Source: Thalassobium sp. (GTDB lineage: Bacteria > Pseudomonadota > Gammaproteobacteria > Pseudomonadales > Oceanobacteraceae). From it: a stretch of 64,000 nt of DNA. Positions 1 through 9,179 of the stretch are shown here, piece after piece (the stretch's first letter is position 1; each line of letters begins with the position of its first letter). The notes under the pieces were generated by a model. That model saw only the letters and a program-made list of their open reading frames with translations. It ran no database searches and was not told the origin of the DNA. Location: NCBI GenBank assembly GCA_002733205.1, contig NVUW01000009.1, positions 1 to 64,000 of the forward strand. The letters run 5' to 3'. The translations under genes were made by a program, and so were the position numbers.

Positions 1-957
1 TATACCAAAATAGGTTTAGTGATTCGATTAAACTTTTGGTGTTTTTGTATTTTTAATATATTTCTCTTCCGCTAACCTAGTTAAAATTTCCATAAATTAA
101 TATCTACTAATACCTTTTTCTGGGTTTCTTTTATTTCCTTTTTCAGGAATATTAGTTACAACATTTCATTTAATAGGAATATCCTCAGATAGAATTTTAT
201 TATTATCAATTAATTAAATTTAACTCACAAAATCATAGAAAGAACTATATTAAATAGCCCAAATATAATCAATTGGGTGATAAGTAGAGTAATATTTAAA
301 ACAATTTTTGACAAACTAATATTTTTCCTTCCAAAAGTTTTTAATTAATTCTTCTTCTTCTGGATATTTTATCAACCATTTCCAGTTATTTTTATTCAAA
401 TTTTAAAGTTTACTGTAATTGTAATCAAATTCGAAGCAATCGGCTAATAATTTTTCATTATCTTCTCTTACTTTATTAATAATAAATAATTTTTATTAAA
501 CTATTTCTTCTTCTTAGATTAAAGTTTTAATGTATTCAAGTTTTTTTTATCTTGGTTTAGATTTTAATAATTCAGGATCTGGTAAATATTTAATAAAATT
601 GTCTTATTATGACAAAACTTATTAAGTATTAATCAAATCTAATTAAATATCTTTATTATGAATTTAATAGTCAGCCCCGTATAATTTAATATTTTCTAAA
701 GAAAATCCTTATTAATATTTCTGATCACAGGCTGATTAAGTTTCTCCTTGATTATTTGAAAAAAAATATTATATATTTTAAGTTGATAAAACTTTAGTTA
801 TTTTGTGGTTGTTGTAATTTAATTCCATATAATTTGGTTAATAATCTTCAAGGTTTATGTGAACAAATAAAGATTAATTTAATTCTCCTGAATTGAATTT
901 ATCGTAGTAAAATTAGTGATCAACCCAATTATCGCAGATCCAACATTAATCTTTCAT
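1..957 (-). CDS. Conserved ciliate-type protein, partial, ciliate code
   Basis: Read from an ATG at 957 down to base 1 with TAA/TAG = Gln, the frame stays open for 319 codons except for one TGA at 168-166. The product starts MKDQCWICDNW and has a hydrophobic/aromatic-rich N-terminal part, an acidic/lysine-rich middle, and near the window edge the segment NPEKG.SRYQFMEILTRLAEEKYI. From memory, Cys-Trp-containing and RYQFMEIL-like segments of this sort recur in large uncharacterised ciliate proteins; no function is claimed. The gene continues beyond base 1. The single TGA is either a sequencing error (TGG is one base away), a lesion or a recoded codon. An intron may precede the chosen ATG. Confidence 0.6.
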
Positions 958-988
958 TTAATTTTTATTTTATTTAATTGTTTTACAG

Positions 989-1435
989 GCAGTTATTTAT
1001 CTTCGCATTGTTGAATAAAAATCGCTTTTACTTGAAGAATCTGGGATTAAAAATTAATTTGAATCTATAAACAATAAATATTTATAAAATAAAGTCATTA
1101 AAACACCTGAAATTGTTGAAAATTATGAACAACTCGACAATATATAAATATTTCAAAAAGCTATAGACGAACGTGAAATCCAAGATGAACAAATTGGCTT
1201 ATTAATCGACGGTGTAAAACAAATTAAACACAACGGTTTATTACTAGATAAACACATTCAAGATGACAACCAAATATTAGATAAAATGTAAATAAATGTT
1301 GAAAATTAAAATTCCTACTTAAACAAAATAAAAATAAGAATGTTACAAATAATCCACAAGGACGCCGGATGTTAACTTATCCATGTAATGATTCTAATAG
1401 AAATAGTAATTTTAATCTTTCTGTTGATTTTTTGA
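989..1435 (+). CDS. Qc-type SNARE (syntaxin-8-like), ciliate code, 5' end unresolved
   Basis: From 989 to a TGA at 1433-1435 the frame is open for 148 codons with TAA/TAG = Gln. The C-terminal half has the layout of a SNARE: REIQDEQIGLLIDGVKQIK, then GLLLDKHIQDDNQILDKM with heptad-spaced hydrophobics, a short linker with DAGC, and a terminal membrane anchor (LIHVMILIEIVILIFLLIF) that stops at TGA. This matches syntaxin-8/Bet1-type Qc SNAREs, tail-anchored fusion proteins of endosomal or Golgi membranes. TTTTACAG at 981-988 could be a 3' splice site, so a first exon may lie upstream; no in-frame ATG is evident. It is divergent from the 1-957 gene. Confidence 0.72.
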
Positions 1436-1460
1436 TCAAATTTTAAAATATTATGTATTA

Positions 1461-1863
1461 TCAAGCTTGGATGAACAAAACTTCGACTTCATTTTTAATT
1501 TTGTTTATGGTTTCGTTGAATTTGCTCTTGCCGTCTTTAATAATAACTACAGCAGTGACTTCTCTTGTTGTTCCACAAGCCTAACCTAATTTTTTTTTGC
1601 TTGAAACATAAATGAATTAAACATCCTATTAAATATAAATAAAATACTTTATCTTCACAAATTAATGGCAAATGCATAACAATTTCAAGTGGAGATGTAT
1701 CGGCAGCAATGATAACCAATTCGGCCAAAGATCTATTCAAAGCTTTTGTGCATTCGTTGGCTCCTTTTTTAATTTATTTTGTGCTTATGCAATTTTTAAT
1801 TAATGTCATTAATTTTTTGGTCATATCATCTTCAGCAAGTGGTTTAGCTCTTGGGTCACTCAT
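1461..1863 (-). CDS. SNU13: SNU13 / NHP2L1 (15.5K) RNA-binding protein, one 22-nt intron, ciliate code
   Basis: ATG at 1863 to TGA at 1463-1461. After removing a 22-nt GT-AG intron (1647-1626) the product is 126 residues, close to the 128 of human SNU13, and collinear throughout: [40 protein letters not shown], then [19 protein letters not shown] and an end at LFIQA. SNU13 is the L7Ae-family protein that binds K-turns in U4 snRNA and box C/D snoRNAs. Three TAA/TAG codons fall where Gln is expected (STKQIKKGAN, DKDVQFIYV, KLGQACG). This gene independently proves both the genetic code and the splice sites. Confidence 0.93.
1626..1647 (-). other. 22-nt spliceosomal intron in SNU13
   Basis: On the minus strand the segment begins GTATTTTA and ends TTTAATAG. 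Excising it joins ICEDK to DVQFIYV and restores the SNU13 frame through to the expected C-terminus; retaining it shifts the frame. The GTA...TAG ends and 22-nt length resemble the very short introns known from Paramecium and some other ciliates. Confidence 0.9.
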
Positions 1864-1912
1864 AAGAATATTTATTATAATAACTTTTAAATATATTTAT
1901 AAAATAAAACTG
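1864..1912. promoter_or_regulatory. 49-bp divergent intergenic region (ciliate)
   Basis: Only 49 very AT-rich bases separate the start codons of SNU13 (minus) and the RCC1/IPT gene (plus), so both promoters and 5' leaders must fit here or overlap. No specific motif is claimed. Confidence 0.5.
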
Positions 1913-4642
1913 ATGGGAAGTTTCGGTGAAATTTTTATTACTAATTAAGAAGTTGAAGGTTGTTTGGAGCCTTTAAAACATTTTAGAGGCAAATTGATTA
2001 CAACCATTTGTGGAGGGTATAACAAACTTTTTATAATCGAAGAAGGTGATTAAGAAAATGGAGTTGTATCATCATTACATTCACCATAATATGACGATTA
2101 CGACATTAATTTTACTTAAAACTAAGAAAACCCTTTAGAAGTTTTCCAATCTTTTGACGGAAAAGGGTAAATTTAAAACATTATCTGCGGAAAATACTTT
2201 ACTTGTTTGTTAACGGAAAATAATTAAATTTTCACATATGGCATAAACGAATTTGGGGTCCTAGGCCACGGTGGTTCCACAAACTACCCCATCCCAAGAA
2301 TAGTTTTAAAATTATCTCACAAGAAAATAAAATAAATTGCTTGCGGAGAATTTCACACTTTAGCATTAAGCGATATTGGGGATGTCTACAGTTGGGGTAA
2401 GGGATTTGAAGGATAATTAGGTCTAGGAAATTATGTAAATAAAGAATTTTAACCAGTCACAACAGCCTCTACTCCATCTTATATTAAAGCTTTTAAATAA
2501 AAAATAATTAAAATTGAATGCGGGGCTAGCTTTTCTTTGGCTATTTGTGACAAAAATTAGTTGTACAGTTGGGGCGATTCTAGTGTTGGATAAACTGGTT
2601 TAGGCAAAAGAAACCATTAATTTGTTCCAGAATTGGTTTAAGTGACTTCAGATGTTGATGAAACAATTTAATAAGTTTCAGCAGGTTGGGCTCATGTTGT
2701 TGTTATATCAAAAGGTATTTTATATTCTTGGGGTTTTAATAATAAAGGGTAGTTAGGCACAGGAGACGAAATTTCACTAAAAAAACCAGTAAAACTTAAA
2801 GACGATATTTTAAAAAATGAGCTGCCTTTGTTTTAAAAAGTCGTTTGTGGCTATCACACAACTTTTGCAATTGATGTAGTCGGCAATCTGTGGTCGTTTG
2901 GAGGAGGATATTTGGGCGTTAAAAGCGATTTTTAGTGCTCATTTCCAAGAAGATTATTCGAAAATACAGAAAATAGATAATTTTGTGATATAGTTTCTAC
3001 AATTAACTCTACTATATTTTTTTGCAAAATGAGGGTAATAAGTGTAAAACCAAACTATGGGCCTTCAAGCGGAAACACACTTATTAACTTAATCGGAACA
3101 GGATTTGCCAACACAGGTAAATAAAAAATTAAATTTAAATATGCAAATATAGAAATGGAAGAACCCTTACAATATGATAATACAACTGAAAGTTTTTTCT
3201 GTAAAACACCTAAATTTGATTAAGAAGATATAAATTTTCCTTAAGAGGTAAGTCTTAGTGTAACATTAGATGGAAAAATTTACATAGAATCTGAAACGAA
3301 CTTTTTGATTTATAGCTCCAAAATAAACCTCACATAAATCTATCCAAGATAATGCTAAGTAAAAGGTGGAATGGACTTATAACTTCAAATGAATCTTGAC
3401 GAAAAAACTGAAAAGTTTTTAAAATATTTAACAGTCGGTTTCTAGCTCAAAAACCTTAAATAAGACATGTAAGCTTAAAATTCTCAAAAAAAATCTATAT
3501 CTAATATAAACTTAAATTTTAAAGAAAATAACTCTTAAGTCCGCCCTTCTGTAATAGAAGGACCTACAAATCCCTTAGACCTTTCAATCAACGACCCAGA
3601 ACTTGAAAAAGAAAATTATATTTGTTTGTAAGCAGATTATTCAAAAGGAAAAATTTACTGTAAATGTCCTGATATAACTTCATATATAGACCCAATAAAC
3701 CCTCAATTTTCTTTAAATTATTCAGTTGATGTTTCACTAAATGGTCAATAATTTACAGGTAAACCAATTTCTTTTAAATTTTATGATATTAAAATTAAAT
3801 CTTTATTACCAAATAATACTACAATTGAGGGTAGTGCTAATTGTATTATTGAAGCGTCTGGACTATTTGATAGTCCGAATAAAAAACTTATGTTCAAATC
3901 TTCAAAGGGAGAGAGACTAATTGATATAATTTGGAATAAATAAGATAAAAATTACAAATTTGTTGCACCACCATTGTCATGGTTGATAATTAAATAGGAA
4001 ACTGATGATGAAGAGGTTTTGTCATTATGCGGTTAAGACATAGAAGTGAACATGACATTAAATGGAATCGAATGGTTAAAAGTAGGAAAATTCGTTTATA
4101 TAAATGTTGTTGTTGAAAGAATTTCTAGCGTCTAATATGACAAAGAAAATACTCCTGAAATTGTTGATGAAAAATTTAAAGATTTAGAAGAAATAGAAAT
4201 ATTAGAAGGATTGAGCGAGACAGAAATTTAAAAAAAGCAAGAAATAAAATAAAAATAAATAGAAGAAGAGAATCTAGATATAGAAAATTATTTTAAGAAA
4301 CAAGGTTAACATCTGTACATCAATGGTTAGAACTTTATTTCAGATGATTAGGTTTTAGTTTAACTTATTTTTAACTAAAAAATTTAGACTATACAAGGAT
4401 TTTACAAAAATTCACAAAAAATCGGATTTATTCTACCTAATCTAGATGATATGGGTATGGGTCTTGGTATTCACACTATAGATGTTCAAGTAAGTTTCAA
4501 TGGTTAATAATATAGCAAAAATAGCAAATCTTTTAAATACATTTGCTTTGATAAAGATATGGACCCTAAAGTAAAAGCTAAATACGAAGATGAATAATTA
4601 AAAATAATTAAGAAAAATATGGCTCCTGTTAAAAAAAAATGA
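1913..4642 (+). CDS. RCC1-repeat and IPT/TIG-domain protein, 909 aa, ciliate code
   Basis: ATG at 1913 to TGA at 4640-4642 gives 909 sense codons with about fifty in-frame TAA/TAG and no TGA. Residues ~85-340 contain RCC1 (beta-propeller) repeats, each with the typical CG..HT..L and L.SWG...GQLG.G pattern, e.g. LYSWGFNNKGQLGTG. From ~375 an IPT/TIG-like immunoglobulin fold begins (VKPNYGPSSGNTLINLIGTG), with further IPT-like segments near ~625 and ~800, separated by an acidic, coil-like stretch (~745-790) rich in Glu and Lys. RCC1/IPT combinations occur in protist proteins; a cytoskeletal or signalling scaffold role would be a guess. No signal peptide is seen. Confidence 0.85.
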
Positions 4643-4657
4643 TTTATATACTAGAAA

Positions 4658-5480
4658 TCACATTTAATATAAGTTTTTAAAAGTACTATCAAAGGCTTTA
4701 TAAATATATTACATCATCTTTATTTTTTAAACATAATTCAAACTTTAAATCTCCTCTATCACAAACTTTTTAAAGTCTAAATAAATTTTTGGCCCATCTA
4801 AATTTTCATAATTTTTTGCAAAGTTTTTTAATAATTTAGTTTCCAAATCTATTTCATTGTCTCTATAATAATATCTTTTTTTAATTTAAAAATCAACAGA
4901 TTTTTCATCTTCAAGAACAAAATTATTAGTAGTCAAAGTTGTAGATTATTCAAAAATTAAAGTATCTAATTTTTATTTTTTAACTATTTTATTCTCATCT
5001 TCGTTAAGTTTAACTCTAAAAATTATTTTTTAAAAAATAGTTTTATATTCATTAATTTCCAATTATTTAATTTTTTATTCAAACATCTATTAGTATCTCA
5101 TAAGGGGATTTTTAGAATTAAAATCAAATTTAATTTGACTGCCTTTAATGAAAGGCTCATATATTTCTTATACATATTTTATGTGATTTGTGTGCGAATT
5201 ATAATTCATTAGCCCATATAGGGTAGGAATTTCATCAAATACATATTCAACTGAATTTCTGAACATTTTGTGGCTTATGTCTTTGAAAAAACTTATGAAC
5301 AATAGGTGGTCCCTGCCGCTAAATAATCATAAATATTTTATATCTAAATTATATAAAAAATACTTTATTATGTTCTGGTTTGCAAATTAGCCAACTTTTG
5401 CAACAACTTCTCCACTTCTAATTATGTAAAAGTTATGGGATTTTAATTTAGTTTTTTTTAGTAAAAGATTATGTATCGCT
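4658..5480 (-). CDS. Ciliate-code gene of unknown function, cut by the junction
   Basis: Minus-strand frame ending at TGA 4660-4658. With TAA/TAG = Gln it is open back to about 5318 (segments such as FRNSVEYVFDEIPTLYGLMN and IEEIQSLNYVQKIKM). It rejoins the same frame upstream if a 45-nt GT-AG segment (5363-5319) that carries an in-frame TGA is removed. The upstream exon includes HNFYIIRSGEVVAKVG, which weakly resembles the first strands of a cyclic-nucleotide-binding domain. The frame stays open into the junction, so the N-terminus is missing. Tail-to-tail with the RCC1/IPT gene, 15 bp apart. Confidence 0.55.
5319..5363 (-). other. Putative 45-nt intron in the 4658-5480 gene
   Basis: On the minus strand it begins GTATTTTTTATATAA and ends GATTATTTAG. 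Its length is a multiple of three, but it contains an in-frame TGA, so retention would terminate translation and removal keeps the frame. A shorter 20-nt GT-AG alternative (5363-5344) leaves the wrong downstream frame. Confidence 0.45.
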
Positions 5481-5490
5481 TTTACTTTTG
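5463..5490. other. Eukaryote-bacterium sequence junction
   Basis: On the left side the ciliate frame is open to here; on the right side a bacterial reading frame with a signal peptide reads toward the junction and ends at 5482-5484, directly at the composition change. There is no transposon end, target duplication or long repeat at the joint. The exact breakpoint cannot be fixed to the base. Confidence 0.75.
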
Positions 5491-5700
5491 ATAAGGAGTA
5501 TCGTCAAGGCTGATAGCCACAACCAGATCGGCATCACCCAACCCGGTAAGCGACTGATAAGCAGCGTCCGGAAAGGTATTATTGCTTCTCAGCGAAAAAT
5601 AGGTCAGATCTGAATAATCTTTATTTCTTCCCGCCTGTACAGGAGTAATGATTAACACCAGCTGAACAAGCAGCAGTATTTTTAATAAGTTTCCGTACAT
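5482..5700 (-). pseudogene. Secreted protein fragment truncated by the junction
   Basis: 72 codons starting MYGNLLKILLLVQLVLIITP with a clear signal peptide ending VQA. The remainder ends LGDADLVVAISLDDTPYQK and then meets a stop lying in the junction zone. The last stretch looks like the first strand region of a bacterial periplasmic substrate-binding-type domain, so the real protein was probably much longer, but the family cannot be confirmed. Upstream (5700-6230) lies a repeat-rich intergenic region. Confidence 0.45.
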
Positions 5701-5769
5701 TTTTTATCCATTGAGTGATCTGCCTTAACCGGCCCGAGATTACAACAAATATGGGTAAAGTTATGCAGT

Positions 5770-6215
5770 ATTTCTCGTTCCCATTTCTCGTTCCCAAGCT
5801 CCGCGTGGGAATGCAACTTCGCCAGCAAAGGCTACCACGCAGAACGTGGGAGCCAGATGCAGACACTCTCCAGATAAGCAGTACCGTTCATCCTGAGCCG
5901 CGATTTATATCTACACCGTTCACCCTGAGCAGCGAGGTATGAGCGTGTCGAAGGGCCAAACAATCACGTTCATACTTCGACTGCTTCGCGCTCAGCACGA
6001 ACGGTAAAGTTGGATCCGTTCATCCTGAGCCGCGATTTATATCCACACCGTTTACACTGAGCCGCGATTTATATCTACACCGTTCACCCTGAGCAGCGAG
6101 GTACGAGCGTGTCGAAGGGCCGGATACCAAGCTCCGTGTGGGAATGCAACTTCGCCAGCAAAGGCTACCACGCAGAACGTGGGAGCCAGATAAGAGCGTG
6201 GGAGCCAGATGTTTT
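5770..6215. repeat. Cluster of two dispersed palindromic repeat families
   Basis: Family A (CGTTCACCCTGAGCAGCGAG ... GTGTCGAAGGGC followed by TTCGACTGCTTCGCGCTCAG ... GAACGG) forms a long imperfect hairpin and occurs whole or in part about five times between 5888 and 6121. Family B (CCAAGCTCCGCGTGGGAATG ... AACGTGGGAGCCAGAT) occurs at about 5795-5858 and 6127-6190. Truncated monomers with ATTTATATCTACACCGTT spacers show repeated duplication. Family A recurs at 9180-9725. No gene is seen here. Confidence 0.8.
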
Positions 6216-6229
6216 TCAAACAGCCTGTT

Positions 6230-7216
6230 TCAGCTGCTGAACAACTTGGCCCGCACTTTTTTGCGGTATTCCGCTGGCGTCTGCCCGGCCAGGCGGCGGA
6301 AAATCCGGGTAAAATAACCACCGTCGTTATACCCCACGGCTGCGGCGATATCGGCCACGCTCAGATTGGAGTTCTGTAATAAATCGCGGGCATTGTCACA
6401 GCGTAATTTCTGCAGATATTGCGTCGGTGTGGTACCGGTAACTGCACGAAAGCGCCGGTCAAACTGGCGCTCACTTAATCCGGCATCAGCCGCCAGCTGA
6501 CTTAACAATAAGGGTTTCTGCACATTTTGCTGCAGCCAGGTTTGCGCTAAAGCGATGACTTCATCGGGGTGCTGATGTGCCTGATCGGCGTAAAAGACTT
6601 TTTTCTCGAACGGGTTACGAACCTCCGGTGAAAACTGCTGCTCTACCTGCAACGCCAGCTCACGGCCATATTGCAGGCCAATATAATGCACCATTAAATC
6701 GGCACCGGAATTCACACTGGCCGCACAATACAGCCGGCCATCCTGTGTCAGCAGATGCTGGCGCTGTAATTTTACTTTAGGGTAATCGCGCGCGAACTGA
6801 TCCAGATAATGCCAGTGCGTGGTGGCCGGTTTGCCATCCAGCAGCCCGGCCTCTGCCAGCAAACAAACGCCGGTACCAATGGCAATAATGCTGGCACCGG
6901 CGCGGTACTGACGCGCCAGCCAGGCAATGGTATCGGCCTGCTGCGCCAGTTGCGGTTTTGGGTTACGCCACAGTGCCGGCACCACAATTAAATCGGTATG
7001 TTCAACTTCATCCAGAATTTTGCCCGGGCGGATCTGAAAACCACCCAGCATGGTCAGCGGCTGTAATTGCTGTGCCACTACGTCTACCTGAAATACCGCA
7101 CGCGGATCACGCGCCAGACGTAATCGTGCCCGTGTGGCCTCAAGCATTTCCAGCGGAATAGCGACACTCGAACTGAGCATCTGGCCCATGGCCAGCAGGG
7201 TGACATGACGGATCAT
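6230..7216 (-). CDS. GlxA-family transcriptional regulator (DJ-1/PfpI + AraC HTH)
   Basis: 328 residues. The N-terminal ~190 residues form a DJ-1/PfpI (class I glutamine amidotransferase-like) domain (HVTLLAMGQMLSSSVAIPLE; IIAIGTGVCLLAEAGLLDGK, where the Cys sits at the usual nucleophile-elbow position). The C-terminal ~100 residues carry two AraC-type helix-turn-helices (LAADAGLSERQFDRRFRAVTG, VADIAAAVGYNDGGYFTRIF). Such regulators usually sense small metabolites and control nearby catabolic genes; the target here is not evident. AAGGAG precedes the ATG. Divergent from the fabY-like gene, so it could regulate it. Confidence 0.88.
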   Translation of the reverse strand: MIRHVTLLAMGQMLSSSVAIPLEMLEATRARLRLARDPRAVFQVDVVAQQLQPLTMLGGFQIRPGKILDEVEHTDLIVVPALWRNPKPQLAQQADTIAWLARQYRAGASIIAIGTGVCLLAEAGLLDGKPATTHWHYLDQFARDYPKVKLQRQHLLTQDGRLYCAASVNSGADLMVHYIGLQYGRELALQVEQQFSPEVRNPFEKKVFYADQAHQHPDEVIALAQTWLQQNVQKPLLLSQLAADAGLSERQFDRRFRAVTGTTPTQYLQKLRCDNARDLLQNSNLSVADIAAAVGYNDGGYFTRIFRRLAGQTPAEYRKKVRAKLFSS

Positions 7217-7442
7217 TCCGGCTCCTTAAACAGCTCCTTAAACAGCAACGGCAACGTTCACTTAACAGGCTGCGCAACACAGCTATGAACCCGCCTCTGT
7301 AATAGCGTCTTTTTTATCACCATATTTGTCCAGACTATCCTAATAGCTAAGCAGAATGCACTCCTACAATGGCCTTATTCCCCCATTTGTCCGCCCGGCA
7401 GACGTTTTCCCCTGCCCGGCCTGCGTTATCAGGAGAGCAATC

Positions 7443-9158
7443 ATGAGAAAACTGGCCGTTATTACCGCCTTTGGTGGCATTAACGCTGCGGGCCGCAGTT
7501 CAGCACACCATGCTTACCAGCGTCTGGTTCTGGATGAACTGGGCAGCCAGCAGCAACAGGTCACTTTGAATGCTCTGGCCCAAAGCATGAACCTGCCACT
7601 GAACGGCGATGCTGCCTGGCGTGAACAGATCATCAACGGCACTCTGGTACGCGGCTGGGACAATATGGACTGGGATGCCAGCGCGATACCTTTTCACCAG
7701 CCATTTACCGACAGCGATGGCACGCCCTGCTGGCGTTTAAGCCATAAGCGCCTGGCGGTACAGAGTGCCGGACAAACACCCAAAGGCTTTGACCCGGCCG
7801 CGCTGTACCCATCACACCATCATCCCCGTGGATTGCAGATGGCGGTATATGCCGCCTCCGACGCACTGGGCCAGCTGGGCATGGACTGGGATGCTATCCG
7901 CCAGCGTTTACAGCCTGACGAAATCGCTGTGTATGCCGGTTCTGCCATGGGCCAGCTCGACGGTAATGGCCACGGTGGCATGCTGCAGTCTTCCCTGCTG
8001 GGCAAGCGCACCAGCTCCAAACAGTGTGCGCTGGGCCTGAGCGAAATGCCCGCCGATTTTATTAATGCTTACGTGCTGGGCAATGTTGGCGCCACCGGCA
8101 GTATGGTCGGTGCCTGCGCGACCTTTTTATACAATTTAAAAGTCGCACTGGATGATATTCAGAGTGGCCGCCGCCGGTTGGTGATTGTCGGTAACAGCGA
8201 AGCGCCACTGGTACCGGAGGTCATTGAAGGTTACAGCGCCATGACGGCGTTAATTACCGAACAAAAATTGCGCGACTTAGACGGTTTAAGCGCAGAACAG
8301 ACGCCGGATTTCCGCCGCGCCAGCCGCCCGTTTGGCCATAACGGCGGCTTTACCATCGCCGAATCCGCGCAGTTTTTTGTGCTCTGTGATGATGAATTAG
8401 CACTGGAATTAGGCCTGACCATTCATGCCGCGGTAGGTGATGTATTTGTAAATGCCGACGGTTATAAAAAATCCATATCCAACCCCGGTGTTGGCAACTA
8501 CCTGACCATGGGCAAAGCCATGGCCGAAGCCCGCCGCTGGCTGGGTGAAGATGCCCTGCGTCATAGCTCTTTTGTTCAGGCCCACGGCAGCAGTACACCA
8601 GCGAACCGCACAACAGAGTCGCATATTTTCAGCGAACTGGCCGGCGCCTTTAATATCCAGAACTGGCCGGTAACCGCCGTTAAAGCACACCTCGGCCACT
8701 CCATTGCCGCCGCCTCCGCCGATCAGTTATTGATGAGCCTCGGCAGCTGGGCTAACCATATGATTCCCGGTATTACCACGACCACCGAAATTGCCGACGA
8801 TGTGCACCAGCAGGGGCTGAATATTCTGCTGCAGCACCAGCCAATTAATGCCGATAAAATGCCGCTGGCCTTTGTTAATGCCAAAGGTTTTGGCGGTAAT
8901 AATGCCTCTGGATTTTTTGTCAGCCCGCAGCAAACGCATAAATTACTGGCACATAAATACGGCAACCAACGCTGGAAAGACTATCTGGCGCGCAATGAAT
9001 TTGTTCAGCAACAGGCGCAGGATTACGATCAGAATATGACCGCCGGAAAAATCAAACCGCGCTACTGCTTTGGTGAAAATGTGCTGGAACCGCAAGACCT
9101 GCAGATTTCCGATAGTGAAATCCGTATTAAAGGCTGGGAGCAGGCCGTGGCACTTTAA
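7443..9158 (+). CDS. fabY: Beta-ketoacyl-ACP synthase, FabY-like
   Basis: 571 residues from the ATG at 7443, which has an AGGAG ribosome site; an upstream in-frame ATG at 7356 lacks one. The N-terminus (LAVITAFGGINAAGRSSAHH) resembles FabY of Pseudomonas aeruginosa, an unusual KAS I/II-fold enzyme that condenses acetyl-CoA with malonyl-ACP to start fatty acid synthesis. Catalytic candidates are Cys in VGACATFLYN and His in FVQAHGSSTPANRTT and VKAHLGHSIAAAS. The ~570-residue length exceeds FabB/FabF (~410) and fits FabY. It stands alone between repeat regions. Confidence 0.8.
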   Translation: MRKLAVITAFGGINAAGRSSAHHAYQRLVLDELGSQQQQVTLNALAQSMNLPLNGDAAWREQIINGTLVRGWDNMDWDASAIPFHQPFTDSDGTPCWRLSHKRLAVQSAGQTPKGFDPAALYPSHHHPRGLQMAVYAASDALGQLGMDWDAIRQRLQPDEIAVYAGSAMGQLDGNGHGGMLQSSLLGKRTSSKQCALGLSEMPADFINAYVLGNVGATGSMVGACATFLYNLKVALDDIQSGRRRLVIVGNSEAPLVPEVIEGYSAMTALITEQKLRDLDGLSAEQTPDFRRASRPFGHNGGFTIAESAQFFVLCDDELALELGLTIHAAVGDVFVNADGYKKSISNPGVGNYLTMGKAMAEARRWLGEDALRHSSFVQAHGSSTPANRTTESHIFSELAGAFNIQNWPVTAVKAHLGHSIAAASADQLLMSLGSWANHMIPGITTTTEIADDVHQQGLNILLQHQPINADKMPLAFVNAKGFGGNNASGFFVSPQQTHKLLAHKYGNQRWKDYLARNEFVQQQAQDYDQNMTAGKIKPRYCFGENVLEPQDLQISDSEIRIKGWEQAVAL

Positions 9159-9179
9159 AGCTATAGCCCTTTAAATCTG

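Larger units (their letters stand above)
1..5480. other. Block of ciliate (eukaryotic) nuclear DNA
   Basis: With the standard or bacterial code this stretch has no long reading frame. With TAA and TAG read as glutamine and only TGA as stop it resolves into five genes covering nearly every base, three of them (SNARE, SNU13, RCC1/IPT) recognisable as eukaryotic families. Base composition is strongly AT-rich and changes sharply near 5480-5490, where bacterial coding begins. Short GT-AG introns, alternating strands and 15-50 bp spacers fit a macronuclear genome. The code is the one used by Paramecium, Tetrahymena and relatives; which ciliate cannot be told from here. Confidence 0.93.

Noticed and set aside
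1709-1948. Open frame of 79 codons on the plus strand in the standard code
   Set aside because: It is the antisense shadow of the SNU13 gene, which is supported by full-length family similarity on the other strand.
1-5480. Bacterial pseudogene graveyard or AT-rich genomic island
   Set aside because: Stops are only TAA/TAG at Gln positions, TGA is absent over 909 codons, and eukaryotic-only families with introns are present; decay would give random stops and frameshifts.
7356-7442. Upstream ATG of the FabY-like gene
   Set aside because: It lacks a ribosome site, whereas AGGAG precedes the ATG at 7443 and family N-termini start there.
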